Shown one piece after another: positions 9,101 to 16,571 of a DNA stretch of 64,000 nt. This stretch comes from Pseudoalteromonas luteoviolacea. Its GTDB lineage: Bacteria > Pseudomonadota > Gammaproteobacteria > Enterobacterales > Alteromonadaceae. Location: the NCBI RefSeq assembly GCF_018100925.1, contig NZ_JAGJEH010000008.1, positions 339,811 through 403,810 on the forward strand, read 5' to 3'. The position numbers were made by a program, and so were the translations under genes. Each line of letters starts with the position of its first letter. Within the stretch, counting starts at the first letter, position 1. The notes under the pieces are model-generated. The model did no database searches, was not told the DNA's origin, and worked only from the letters and a program-made list of their open reading frames with translations.

Positions 9101-9339
9101 TTGTAGATGGTGGTCAGGTGATCGCTGCGACGTTCCGTATTCTGGATAATGACGGTAACTGGATCATTGAAAATGAAGGGGTAGTGCCTGACATTGAAGT
9201 GATAGACCGCCCTGAACTTATTCAGGCAGGTAAAGATCCATCAGTTGAACGCGCAGTTAAAGAGCTATTAAAAGAGCTTGAAGACAACCCTAAAAAGAAA
9301 CTAACCGTGCCACCGGCACCGACAAAGTTTATTGACTAG
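6106..9339 (+). CDS. Exported tricorn-type S41 family peptidase
   Basis: A 1077-residue protein with a Sec signal peptide (MKIKHLFAAMAAVLG, cleavage near ASA-YS). WD40/TolB-like beta-propeller repeats fill about residues 30-560 (repeated SPDGEKIAF, WSPNARYIAY, FSDDGQYIYF motifs). They are followed by a core domain, a PDZ domain near residues 750-850 and a C-terminal S41 protease domain. The probable catalytic serine lies in GYSSSGGD (residues 960-967), with DDRYNGGGF just upstream. This is the order of tricorn protease and its bacterial homologues, which degrade peptides or oligopeptides; here it would act in the periplasm or outside the cell. The start has a GAGATAA-type weak ribosome-binding site. 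It is flanked by its own terminator and is probably monocistronic. Confidence 0.9.
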   Translation: MKIKHLFAAMAAVLGPLASPMASAYSTEDTRLLRFPDIHKEHVTFVYSGDIYVANTNTGKSTRLTDHIGFETFPKFSPDGEKIAFAAEYNGSRQIYVINRDGSGLKQLTYYNDVGPMPPRGGFDYRVLDWTPDGKHVVFRANRTPWGKRMGRPYMVPVEGGLEQPLAIPEGGGGMLSGDGSKFVYTPIDREFRTWKRSRGGRAQDVWVYDLEKNTSKQLTTHRATDQQPTWVNDSIYFVSDRDYTLNLYKYREGKKPVKMTDHKEFDVLWPSAGPDSIVYENGGYLYRFNEANKMTEKLTINVDGVRKSALPYTKNVSKFIDSMDVSHDGKRAVFTARGEIFSVPVKNGPTRNLSHTPVGREIAATWSPNARYIAYLSDVTGEYEIYLKDRANNNAVKQLTDNGTIWRFDPIWSPDNSKLLFADKDHIVWWLDVESGKLHQVDRGLHDDDGITQYTWSPNSKDIVFVKNNENRYSSLWHYNVDSKKLNRLTDDMTSEANPTFSDDGQYIYFTSERDYNLAFSSYEFAYLFNRATRIYSVAVNDSIKPINAPQSDETSIVSDEESNKDKAESDTHIQVDGFMARVVSLPAPAGNYRDLTGVKGGVLTLSGGALKLVENKADGKISTVAKGVSEYKVSANRKHVIARAGAKYSVIKPQAKQDLKANQLDLSKMNLKIDPRVEWSQMYTEGWRTLRDWFYDENHHGQDWDALLKRYQPMADAAAHRTDIDYVLSEIAGEINAGHIYVQSGDEPKGERKKHGLLGAEVASHRSGFVTIKHIFKGENWHEDFRSPLNETGVRASEGDFILAVNGRNVNEVSNFYELLENTQGEQVELILSKSPSFDDSWKITVKPVKSETGLRYLQWVESRKAYVEQLSGGRIGYVHLPNTAYEGNRSMFKNFMPQTTKEAMIIDDRYNGGGFIPEHVITWLARKPLNYWKRRGVTPTKTPQFAHDGPKAMLINGYSSSGGDAIPYYFRQAGLGKLIGTRTWGGLIGISGNPRLVDGGQVIAATFRILDNDGNWIIENEGVVPDIEVIDRPELIQAGKDPSVERAVKELLKELEDNPKKKLTVPPAPTKFID

Positions 9340-9373
9340 GGTAGTTTAGTGAGTTTATAGACTAGGTAATTAT

Positions 9374-9397
9374 AAAAGGGGCATAGCCCCTTTTTTT
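9374..9397 (+). terminator. Rho-independent terminator after the S41 peptidase gene
   Basis: AAAAGGGGC-ATA-GCCCCTTTT stem with a T-run (9391-9397), 35 bases after the stop codon. The next gene starts 15 bases beyond it, so the oxidoreductase gene must have some readthrough or a promoter overlapping this site. Confidence 0.85.
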
Positions 9398-9412
9398 GTT
9401 TAAGGAGAACAA

Positions 9413-10156
9413 ATGAAAGTTGTATTGATCACCGGGGGGAGTCGTGGCATTGGCGCTGCGAGTGCAAAGAGTTTAGCGGCTGAAGGGTATGCTGTTGCCA
9501 TTAACTATAAATCAAATCACCAAGCTGCTGAGCAGGTAAAAAAAGAGATCCTGTCTGCTGGTGGTAAAGCAGAACTTTTTCAGGCTGATGTGAGTGATGA
9601 GCGGCAAGTCGTTGATATGTTCAAAGCGATTCAAATGCGTTTGGGGTTAGTAACGCATCTTGTCAATAACGCGGGGGTGTTGCAAACACAAATGCGCGTA
9701 GAAGACATGAGCGCCGAGCGCATTAATTGGATGTTGATGCAAAATGTCACGCCGTATTTTATTTGTGCCCGCGAGGCAATAAAGCATATACGTCAGTCTA
9801 AACAAGTAAACAGGTGTGCAATTGTGAATGTGTCTTCTGCGGCGTCTTATCTTGGTGGAGCAAACGAATATGTTGATTACGCTGCTGCAAAAGGGGCAAT
9901 AGATAGCTTTACCACAGGTTTGTCGTTAGAGCTTGCCCCAGAGGGCATTCGTGTGAACTGTGTACGCCCCGGCTGTATCTATACTGATATACATGCCGAT
10001 GGTGGTGAGCCTGGCAGAGTCGATAGAGTTGCTGAATTATTGCCAATGAAGCGAGGTGGTACAGCACAAGAAGTCGCAAACGCTGTAGTATGGTTATTAA
10101 GCGATGGAGCTTCCTATGCGACAGGCACATTTATCGATTTAGCAGGTGGAAAATAA
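9413..10156 (+). CDS. SDR-family NAD(P)-dependent oxidoreductase
   Basis: A classical short-chain dehydrogenase of 247 residues. It has the Rossmann glycine motif GGSRGIG near residues 8-14, the NNAG motif (LVNNAGV), a catalytic serine in VNVSSAAS, and the catalytic YxxxK in YVDYAAAKG. The C-terminal ATGTFIDLAGG is typical of the FabG/glucose-dehydrogenase-like branch. It has a strong AAGGAG ribosome-binding site. It stands between two terminators, so it is probably expressed alone. The substrate cannot be told from the sequence; it is not next to fatty acid synthesis genes, so calling it FabG is not justified. Confidence 0.85.
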   Translation: MKVVLITGGSRGIGAASAKSLAAEGYAVAINYKSNHQAAEQVKKEILSAGGKAELFQADVSDERQVVDMFKAIQMRLGLVTHLVNNAGVLQTQMRVEDMSAERINWMLMQNVTPYFICAREAIKHIRQSKQVNRCAIVNVSSAASYLGGANEYVDYAAAKGAIDSFTTGLSLELAPEGIRVNCVRPGCIYTDIHADGGEPGRVDRVAELLPMKRGGTAQEVANAVVWLLSDGASYATGTFIDLAGGK

Positions 10157-10157
10157 C

Positions 10158-10176
10158 AGGGCTTTTAAGCCCTTTT
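10158..10176 (+). terminator. Rho-independent terminator after SDR gene
   Basis: GGGCTT-TT-AAGCCC stem followed by TTTT, immediately after the stop codon. The rest of the gap to 10438 shows no recognisable element. Confidence 0.75.
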
Positions 10177-10438
10177 GTACCAGCGCTGATAAAACAGTGG
10201 CGCGTTAAGATTGTGAATTACCACCCAAGAAAATGTTCAACCAGATGTGAGTGATGAGCTTTTTAGTATCGGCGTATATGTTTTAAGACATTAACAGTTA
10301 GATTCTGTGGTTGGTTTCTCGCTGTTATATAAAGCAGTCGTGCTGTTCAGTTGTATGAAGGGGAGAGTGTTAGGCACATTATGACGACCTTGGAACTTAT
10401 CTATCCAATTACTTGTGACTGAGCTAGTATCGGTTGGT

Positions 10439-10891
10439 ATGAGTTTATCAGTTGAGAGAAGATTAGAGATGCTTCCAAAAGTAAAAGTTTCCAAGTCGGT
10501 CGTCGCGTCGTTATACATTCTGCCTATTTCAGTATTGGCTTTTTTACTCTTGCTGGTGTTCGTCCCTATTGAGCATAAAGTGGGATACTATATAACATTA
10601 TTTTTTGCTTTATTTTCGATGGTGAATTGTATTTATAGTGTTGTATGCTCCTTTTTTATTCTCAGAGCTTATCACTCCGTAGCAAATGCTCGGCACCGTG
10701 CATTTGATTATTTAGTACTATGTATATTGAATGTGTTTGCTGGTTATCACTTTTGGAGAAAGATAAAAAGGAAAGAACAAGCTGATGAGATAGAAATCGA
10801 TTTGCAGTGGAAGTTCAGTGTACTAGACGTCTTTTATATTGCATGGGTTTTTATTGCTATCGTGAGCAGTAAGCTGATGTACGGTGCGTAG
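10439..10891 (+). CDS. Hypothetical four-helix membrane protein
   Basis: About 150 residues with four likely membrane helices: SVVASLYILPISVLAFLLLL, GYYITLFFALFSMVNCIYSV, YLVLCILNVFAGYHF and FYIAWVFIAIVSSKL. A basic/acidic loop (KIKRKEQADEIEID) lies between helices three and four. The family is not recognised. The start is uncertain: GTG 10415, ATG 10439 or ATG 10469 are all in frame, and only 10469 has a purine-rich stretch (GAGAAGATTAGAG) before it. It stands alone between a terminator and a convergent gene. Real coding is likely but function is unknown. Confidence 0.55.
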   Translation: MSLSVERRLEMLPKVKVSKSVVASLYILPISVLAFLLLLVFVPIEHKVGYYITLFFALFSMVNCIYSVVCSFFILRAYHSVANARHRAFDYLVLCILNVFAGYHFWRKIKRKEQADEIEIDLQWKFSVLDVFYIAWVFIAIVSSKLMYGA

Positions 10892-10958
10892 CCATCAAAC
10901 CTATTAGTTAGCCAAGCCGATTTTTTATCAGTGAATTGATAGTCAGAAAATGTACCAA

Positions 10959-10981
10959 ACAAGCCGCATTGTGCGGCTTGT
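10959..10981 (-). terminator. Hairpin terminator of the small exported-protein gene
   Basis: A 10-bp perfect stem, ACAAGCCGCA-TTG-TGCGGCTTGT, lies 14 bases past the minus-strand stop codon. The following bases on the minus strand are only partly T-rich. It may also stop the convergent plus-strand gene. Confidence 0.65.
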
Positions 10982-10994
10982 ACATAAACTACGG

Positions 10995-11378
10995 TTAGAA
11001 TGTTGCGTAGTTTGCTTGAATGTAGATGTTATTGCCCTCGTGATCACCACAAATACCTGAGAATTGAAGCGGTGTATTGGTATTTTTTGAATGCATGGCC
11101 AGGTCAAACATACGTTCTGCACCTGGCGAGCTTGCAGGAATATAAGCATAAATTGCAGATGGACAACCCGGTGCTTCCCAAGTTGTATTTACACCGCTTT
11201 GTGCAGTTTCATTACTGTCAAATGAAGCAAAGTAATAATATGCATTGCCATGGAATACTTCAACGCGTACTTCCTTGACGACTTTATCTGCAGTTACAAC
11301 AGTCGCAGCTCCCGGTTGAGCTGCTTGAGCGAAACCTGAAGATAGAACAAGTGACGCGACTAATGCTAATTTTTTCAT
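10995..11378 (-). CDS. Small exported protein, paralogous family member
   Basis: A 127-residue precursor starting MKKLALVASLVLSSG with a clear Sec signal peptide (cleavage near AQA-A). The start at 11378 has an AAGGA ribosome-binding site; an in-frame extension to 11438 lacks one. The mature part is short and beta-rich, with two cysteines (in PGCPSAI and SGICGD). Its layout (hydrophobic strand, Cys, strand, Met/Phe-rich helix ermfdlAMhsk, strand, Cys, final strand) recurs in the small exported proteins at 38403, 46791 and 47299. The family is not recognised; a secreted or periplasmic location is inferred from the signal peptide. Confidence 0.75.
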   Translation of the reverse strand: MKKLALVASLVLSSGFAQAAQPGAATVVTADKVVKEVRVEVFHGNAYYYFASFDSNETAQSGVNTTWEAPGCPSAIYAYIPASSPGAERMFDLAMHSKNTNTPLQFSGICGDHEGNNIYIQANYATF

Positions 11379-11501
11379 ATTAATATCCTTTGTTTTTTTG
11401 ATTTTAAATCCGCTGGTTATTATATTTAAAAAATGCATTTTTTAAATGGTGGCGTGGTTTTAAATGATATATTTAATTTATTTATTTATTAATTAATTTA
11501 T

Positions 11502-11580
11502 TTTCTTCTTTTAAAGTTGTTTTTATAAATTTATTAATTTGTTTCTTACTTTTAAAGGAGTTTTTATAAATTTTTTATTG
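11502..11580. repeat. AT-rich imperfect tandem repeat, about 40-bp unit, two copies
   Basis: Copy one (11502-11541) and copy two (11542-11580) share TTTCTT, CTTTTAAAG and TTTTTATAAATTT in the same order. The repeat sits in the AT-rich 435-base gap between the divergent genes at 10995-11378 and 11814-12620. The gap otherwise holds only runs of A and T and a doubtful small ORF. It may be a curved or UP-element-like promoter region. Confidence 0.5.
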
Positions 11581-11813
11581 TTTATGATTTCGATGAAAAT
11601 CTAAAATGAGCCCATAGAGCTAGGTGGTGTTATCGACATTTTTAACCATGTTTGTTCAAGTTCGTCTATCCGTTTACAAGAACTCTCCAATTATCAATAA
11701 AATCTTAATTATGTTTCTTTATTTATGGTTATTATCAAGTTTAGTGATGGGAATTACTCTTGAGTTTGGAGGAAGCCAATGTGCTCTCATCAGCTCAAAA
11801 CATAGGAGAAAGC

Positions 11814-12620
11814 GTGGTAAATCGTTGTAAGTTAATTTTAGTTGGTCTGTTTTTATTCAATAGTCATATTGCAAGTAGTAAAGAGCCAGACATACGCGCT
11901 ATAGAGCAGCTCCAATGGACGCCGTTAAACCCATTACGTGGAGATGCGAGCCCTCGAGCCGCAGACTTGTGGGGAAACCGCCAAAAAGGCGGTGCCACTG
12001 GTTTTTTAGTAAAGTTTAAACCAGGGTTTACTTCACCTCCACACATTCATAATGTGAGCTATCGAGGCATTGTTATCAAAGGCCTTGTACATAATGATGA
12101 TCCTGAAGCTCGTGATATGTGGCTTTCAGTAGGCTCTTTTTGGACACAGCCAGCGGGAGATGCACATATTACTGCGGCAAAAGATCAAGTTAATATCGCT
12201 TACATTGAAATTGATAGCGGTCCATATCTAGTACACCCAAAAGAGCAAGCATTTGACAATGGTGAGCAGGCAATGAATGTCGCCTCATCAAACTTAGTTT
12301 GGCTTAATGCGAGTGATATAAAATGGACAGACACCAAGTACAATGTGCAACGCGCATTTTTATGGGGTGATACTTCTGTTGGTAATTTAAATGGTAGCCT
12401 AATTAAATTACCAGTTGGCTTTTCAGGGAAACTAGTAAGTGAGGGGGACACCTTTCATGCAGTGGTCATTAGCGGGCAAATAAGGTATGAATCGCAAAGC
12501 GTTTCACTTAAAGTCGGCAGTTACTTTGGGCAGAGCAAAGTGCATCGTGTCAAGGTAATACAAGATACCCAAATTTATATACGCACCAATAGTAAAATCC
12601 ACATTGTAGAAGACAAATAA
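11814..12620 (+). CDS. Exported DUF4437-like cupin protein
   Basis: Starts at GTG 11814, chosen because AGGAG lies seven bases upstream; a longer in-frame start at 11760 would bury the signal peptide. The 268-residue protein begins with a hydrophobic export signal (LILVGLFLFNSHIASS). It contains two cupin-like halves. The first has FTSPPHIHNVSYRGIVIKG, with a possible metal-binding His pair (HIH), and later PAGDAHITA. The second is more degenerate (VSEGDTFHAVVISG). The pattern resembles DUF4437 proteins, whose function is not established. Periplasmic location is inferred. Confidence 0.75.
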   Translation: MVNRCKLILVGLFLFNSHIASSKEPDIRAIEQLQWTPLNPLRGDASPRAADLWGNRQKGGATGFLVKFKPGFTSPPHIHNVSYRGIVIKGLVHNDDPEARDMWLSVGSFWTQPAGDAHITAAKDQVNIAYIEIDSGPYLVHPKEQAFDNGEQAMNVASSNLVWLNASDIKWTDTKYNVQRAFLWGDTSVGNLNGSLIKLPVGFSGKLVSEGDTFHAVVISGQIRYESQSVSLKVGSYFGQSKVHRVKVIQDTQIYIRTNSKIHIVEDK

Positions 12621-12644
12621 TAAAGGCCGACAAAAACGAAGTTC

Positions 12645-12670
12645 CTTCGCCCTTATCAAAGAGGGCGAAG
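12645..12670. terminator. Hairpin between convergent genes
   Basis: CTTCGCCCT (12645-12653) and AGGGCGAAG (12662-12670) form a 9-bp stem with an 8-base loop between the convergent cupin and acetyltransferase genes. Neither side has a strong T-run, so it is a weak bidirectional terminator candidate. Confidence 0.45.
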
Positions 12671-12685
12671 ATTGATTCCTTATGA

Positions 12686-13204
12686 TTATAATTTCAGGTG
12701 CTTGTAATAATAACTTGTACTATGAAATCGTCCTTCCTGATCAGATACATAATTGGGGATCTGCCCCACTTTAGTGTAACCGGAGGCCTGATAAAATAGC
12801 TCAGCATTGTCTCCACTTTGCGTGTCTAATACGAGAAGCTGAATACCTTGCTTCAAAGCTTGTGACTCTACATAAGCCATTAATTTAGTTGCATACCCTT
12901 TTCGATGGGCGCGGGGCTGGACTAAGAGTTTTTCTACTTCTGCGCGATGGCGACCGTTTTGCTTGTGGCAGAGTGCCAGCTGCACAGTGGCTTGCACTTC
13001 ATTGTTATCATACAAGATGTATAAAAGTCTTAGCTTGTTCTCCAGCTCTCTATTAACAGATTGCCAGTACTTAGTAAGAATGTTTGACTCAGACGCTTTG
13101 TAAAACCCAAGTGAAGCGCCACTATCAATACAGCAACCTAAAAGCTCTGTGAGCGCGTTTTGGTTGCTGGTAGAGAGGTGAGTGAGATGTTCTACGGTGA
13201 TCAC
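12686..13204 (-). CDS. GNAT-family N-acetyltransferase
   Basis: A 172-residue GNAT acetyltransferase that transfers acetyl from acetyl-CoA to an unknown amine. The acetyl-CoA-binding motif is VQPRAHRKGYATKLM (Q/R-x-x-G-x-A type). A typical C-terminal half follows: VLDTQSGDNAELFYQASGY, with a candidate catalytic or binding Tyr. The start is GTG at 13204, and its GTGA overlaps the TGA stop of the upstream helix-turn-helix gene by four bases, so the two are probably translated together. Substrate class is unknown. Confidence 0.85.
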   Translation of the reverse strand: MITVEHLTHLSTSNQNALTELLGCCIDSGASLGFYKASESNILTKYWQSVNRELENKLRLLYILYDNNEVQATVQLALCHKQNGRHRAEVEKLLVQPRAHRKGYATKLMAYVESQALKQGIQLLVLDTQSGDNAELFYQASGYTKVGQIPNYVSDQEGRFHSTSYYYKHLKL

Positions 13205-13458
13205 TTAACAACCTTACTTTCTAATATTGCGATATGGGAATCAAGTTCGCAAAGCTGCTGAAACAGTTTAATGCGTTTCAATTGTAGTTGTGTAAGCTGT
13301 TTTGATTGGGTTGTGTTATATGCCCTTACAGCCTTGTATAGGCGCTGTTGTGAAATGTGACAAGACTTGGCACTTTCGCTAATACTAAAGCCTTTTTCAT
13401 TTACCATGTGTAGAGCACGGTGCAAATTGGCTGGTGGTTTTAAGGCGTTGATGTCCAT
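13201..13458 (-). CDS. Small helix-turn-helix protein upstream of and overlapping a GNAT gene
   Basis: An 85-residue protein starting at ATG 13458 with an AAGGG ribosome-binding site. Residues about 22-46 (GFSISESAKSCHISQQRLYK) resemble a helix-turn-helix of the Psq/transposase type. The C-terminal half (LTQLQLKRIKLFQQLCELD) is probably helical or coiled-coil and suits dimerisation. It is likely a DNA-binding protein. Its four-base overlap with the acetyltransferase gene resembles the layout of GNAT toxin-antitoxin operons, but those antitoxins are usually ribbon-helix-helix proteins, so that reading is only a hypothesis. Confidence 0.65.
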   Translation of the reverse strand: MDINALKPPANLHRALHMVNEKGFSISESAKSCHISQQRLYKAVRAYNTTQSKQLTQLQLKRIKLFQQLCELDSHIAILESKVVK

Positions 13459-13657
13459 GTTAGAACCCTTATTCACTTGATAGAGCAAATCAGGAAAGAA
13501 AGAATAATGCCAATATTTAAGTCTTTATTAATCAATCTGTTATATTTTTTGGCGGTCTAGGAGTGAGCCAAAAAGGTGCTTATGTCTCTAAAGTTGCACC
13601 AAGATGGTGGAGGGCATTTGACAAAAAGCTTATTCGGGTTGCTATATACTGGGCAAA

Positions 13658-15235
13658 TTAGAAAAATGCTTTTTCCATTTTTGAAGTGAAATAGCTTTTG
13701 GCATTACTCAATAAAACGAGAATTAGGAGTAACCCAACAAACAGCCAAACAGGCGTATGACCGTGCTTACTAAAAAAGCTATGGCCGGATATCAGTTTTA
13801 ATTCTGTACTTAGTATATCACTGGTAAATTGCGGGATCGTAATCTGCTGGTTTGAGATTGGGTCGTAGACGCCACTTATTCCATTGTTGGTCACCCTGAC
13901 AAGAGGTCTTTGTAGTTCCTGTGCACGCATTCTTGCAATTTGCATATGCTGGTGTGGGCCATGAGAATCTCCAAACCACGCATCATTACTCACAGTAAAT
14001 AAGATATCAGACGCTTGGGTGTAGTTTCCTCGTACAAGCTCACTAAATGCTATTTCGTAGCAAATAGCTGGTAAAACATGTATTCCATTGGCGACTAGGT
14101 TATTTTGCACAGCGTCACCGCGAGAAAAAGAAGACATTGGCAGATCAAAAAGAGGTGCAAGTGGTCTAAGCAAATCTTCAAAAGGAACAAATTCGCCAAT
14201 TGGCAATAACTGATGTTTTTGGTATCGATTACGGTGGAGATAGCGATACTGCCCTTCACTGTCATCACGTTGCTTTTTCCCCAAGACAATGAGGGTGTTG
14301 TACACATTGCGAGTATCAAACTGGTAATCAGGAATACCTGTAATTAAGGCGGTATTGTTAAACGCGGCAGCTTTGTCCAAATTAATCAGATAATCAAAAG
14401 CATAATCTTCTATTTCAGGGATAGCGGCTTCTGGCCAAACAACCAAGTCAGCATCCGTCCAATTTGGACGAGTCATATCTTGGTATTTTGACATAGTAGG
14501 CCAAAACTGTTCGGGCTCCCAGCGCAAGCTTTGGGCAATATTTCCCTGCACTAACAGGGTTTTGAGCTGTTGGCCACTATAACGTGTATCTGAAGTTTGT
14601 GTAGTGAGCAAATACAGTAGTGCGATAGGAAGTAAAGTGGCGGCAGCGGCTTTGTAGCGCTGATAACGTATTAACCAGTAAAGTGCGTAGCTCAATGCGA
14701 CACATATTAAGGTCAGTCCAAACTCTCCTATCCAAGGAGCGAGAGTTTTAAGCGGTGAGTCTGTAAGCGTATAGCCAAAGCTAAGCCATGGAAAGCCGGT
14801 TAATAAGCTCCCTCTTAGATACTCTGTGATTGCAAACCCGCTGATAAGGAGCGCTAGTTTTTGCCAATGTTGTTTGCCGTAGCGGGCTGCAAAGGCAAAT
14901 GCCAAAGCTGGATAAATTGCTAAATAGGCACACAGTAAGGCCATTGCTAAAATGGAAGCAAAAATAGGTAAGCCGCCAAATTGTGCAATAGACACATGGA
15001 CCCAGCTAATACCTATAGCAAACCACCCAAAACCAAATAGAAAACCGTACTTAGCCGCTTGTTTTGGAGTCGGTTGATCAGTAACGTAAATGGCAATGGC
15101 AAGGCACAATAAGACTAATGGCCAAATGCCAAATGGGGCATATGCAAAGGTTAATGCACAGCCTGCGCTTAACGCAAGCCATGCATACTTATCTTTTACG
15201 AGTGAGATAAGCTTATTCAGCGGTGTCTTCAACAT
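13658..15235 (-). CDS. lnt: Apolipoprotein N-acyltransferase Lnt
   Basis: Lnt adds the third acyl chain to the N-terminal cysteine of lipoproteins at the periplasmic face of the inner membrane. The 525-residue protein has an N-terminal multi-helix membrane region (about residues 15-215) and a nitrilase-fold domain. The catalytic triad regions are visible: the Glu region WPEAAIPE, the Lys region in HQLLPIGEFVPFE, and the Cys in PAICYEIAFSE. A last membrane helix is near the C-terminus. The start overlaps the end of corC by 23 bases, as expected in the miaB-ybeZ-ybeY-corC-lnt cluster. The lipoproteins LolB and the ankyrin protein in this window are among its likely substrates. Confidence 0.97.
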   Translation of the reverse strand: MLKTPLNKLISLVKDKYAWLALSAGCALTFAYAPFGIWPLVLLCLAIAIYVTDQPTPKQAAKYGFLFGFGWFAIGISWVHVSIAQFGGLPIFASILAMALLCAYLAIYPALAFAFAARYGKQHWQKLALLISGFAITEYLRGSLLTGFPWLSFGYTLTDSPLKTLAPWIGEFGLTLICVALSYALYWLIRYQRYKAAAATLLPIALLYLLTTQTSDTRYSGQQLKTLLVQGNIAQSLRWEPEQFWPTMSKYQDMTRPNWTDADLVVWPEAAIPEIEDYAFDYLINLDKAAAFNNTALITGIPDYQFDTRNVYNTLIVLGKKQRDDSEGQYRYLHRNRYQKHQLLPIGEFVPFEDLLRPLAPLFDLPMSSFSRGDAVQNNLVANGIHVLPAICYEIAFSELVRGNYTQASDILFTVSNDAWFGDSHGPHQHMQIARMRAQELQRPLVRVTNNGISGVYDPISNQQITIPQFTSDILSTELKLISGHSFFSKHGHTPVWLFVGLLLILVLLSNAKSYFTSKMEKAFF

Positions 15236-16091
15236 GCTCTGTTTTCGGAACAGTGACCTGAAGTTGTAGTATACGACGGTTATCTGAGTTTGTTACTTTA
15301 AACTGCAGCGGCTCGACATCAATGATTTCACCTTTGCTCGGCATATGGCCAAATGCGTGTAAGATGATCCCACCTATGGTGTCTGCTTCTTGTGTATCAT
15401 ATTCAGTTTTAAAGTACTCATTAAACTCATCAAGAGGTGTTAATGCCTGTACATTAAATACGTGTTTTGAGAGCTGGCGAATATCTTGTTGCTCATCTTC
15501 GTCATCATGCTCATCTTCTATTTCACCGACGATGGTTTCGAGAATATCTTCAATGGTAACAAGACCGGAGACGCCGCCATATTCATCAATGACAATTGCC
15601 ATATGGTAGCGCTTTTGTCTAAATTCGTTGAGTAAAGTGTCTACACGTTTACTTTCGGGGACTACAATTGCCGGACGTAAATACTCTTTGATAGCTGGTA
15701 GCGTACCATTGCGCTTTAAAATTAAAGGCAATAAATCTTTTGCTAGCAAAATACCTTCTACATGGTCTTTGTCTTCGCATACTACTGGAAAGCGAGAGTG
15801 ACTTGATTCAACCATGGCTGGAAGTTGCGACTCTAAGTCTTGCTCCACATCAAGGGTTATCATTTGAGATCGAGGTATCATAATGTCACGTACTTTGAGC
15901 TCTGAAACGCTCAATACACCTTCCATCATGTCTTTGGTCTCAGGGTCGATAAGTGCTCGTTCTTGAGCATCAGCAATGACTTCTACCAACTCTTCTTTAT
16001 TTTGGGGTTCCCCTTGCAGCATCTGAGTGATGCGTCCCAGCCAGTTTCTGCTAGAAGAACCCTGGCTACTTTGCGAGTTATCGTCGCTCAT
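15213..16091 (-). CDS. corC: CorC/YbeX-type CBS-domain protein
   Basis: A 292-residue cytosolic protein with two CBS domains (about residues 65-190; VRDIMIPRSQM, then HMAIVIDEYGGVSGLVTIEDI) and a C-terminal CorC/HlyC transporter-associated domain (QPLQFKVTNSDNRRILQLQV region). There is no membrane domain, matching the short E. coli YbeX type rather than the CNNM-like transporters. YbeX is linked to magnesium/cobalt homeostasis and, through its neighbours, to ribosome maturation. It overlaps lnt and is 18 bases from ybeY. Confidence 0.93.
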   Translation of the reverse strand: MSDDNSQSSQGSSSRNWLGRITQMLQGEPQNKEELVEVIADAQERALIDPETKDMMEGVLSVSELKVRDIMIPRSQMITLDVEQDLESQLPAMVESSHSRFPVVCEDKDHVEGILLAKDLLPLILKRNGTLPAIKEYLRPAIVVPESKRVDTLLNEFRQKRYHMAIVIDEYGGVSGLVTIEDILETIVGEIEDEHDDEDEQQDIRQLSKHVFNVQALTPLDEFNEYFKTEYDTQEADTIGGIILHAFGHMPSKGEIIDVEPLQFKVTNSDNRRILQLQVTVPKTEHVEDTAE

Positions 16092-16109
16092 TGTAGTTCT
16101 TTACTCCAA

Positions 16110-16571
16110 TTAATTAATATCATCACGATAAGGGTCAGCTATTCCCAAATCGGCTAAAAATTCTTTTTCAAGACTTTCCATTTCCATGGCGTCTTGTTCA
16201 TTTATATGGTCAAAGCCCAATAAATGCAAGCACCCATGTATGACCATGTGAGCAAAATGATCGTGGAAAGATTTCTCCTGCTCCTGTGCCTCACGAAAAA
16301 CCACCTGAGGACAGATAATTAAGTCACCAACCAAGGGCAATTCAATACCTGGTGGCGCTTCAAATGGGAAAGACAAAACATTGGTCGGTTTGTCTTTGCC
16401 ACGGTATTGGCTGTTTAACTCTTGGCTCTCAGCTTCGTCGGCAATACGTATTGTGACTTCCGCGTATTCTCTATACGGTAGAAGTGCTTTTTCGGCCCAG
16501 TTTTGAAACTGTGCCTCATTGGGCAGATTGCCAAACTCGCAGGCCAGCTGCAAATCTACATCAACACTCAT
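16110..16571 (-). CDS. ybeY: Endoribonuclease YbeY
   Basis: YbeY is a zinc-dependent endoribonuclease involved in 16S rRNA 3' maturation and ribosome quality control. The 153-residue protein carries the diagnostic zinc motif HGCLHLLGFDH (three histidines, H-x3-H-x5-H), preceded by GDLIICP and the conserved TNVLSFPFE. Length and position between ybeZ and corC are typical. The start ATG at 16571 overlaps the stop of ybeZ by four bases. Confidence 0.97.
   Translation of the reverse strand: MSVDVDLQLACEFGNLPNEAQFQNWAEKALLPYREYAEVTIRIADEAESQELNSQYRGKDKPTNVLSFPFEAPPGIELPLVGDLIICPQVVFREAQEQEKSFHDHFAHMVIHGCLHLLGFDHINEQDAMEMESLEKEFLADLGIADPYRDDIN

Noticed and set aside
10291..10518. Minus-strand ORF of 75 residues next to the SDR terminator
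   Set aside because: No ribosome-binding site, low-complexity polar composition, and overlap with the better-supported plus-strand membrane protein.
11624..11830. Small ORF (about 60-68 residues, one hydrophobic segment) overlapping the start of the cupin gene
   Set aside because: No ribosome-binding site before any start and no family resemblance. The overlap with the GTG start at 11814 could mean a coupled leader peptide, but nothing else supports coding.
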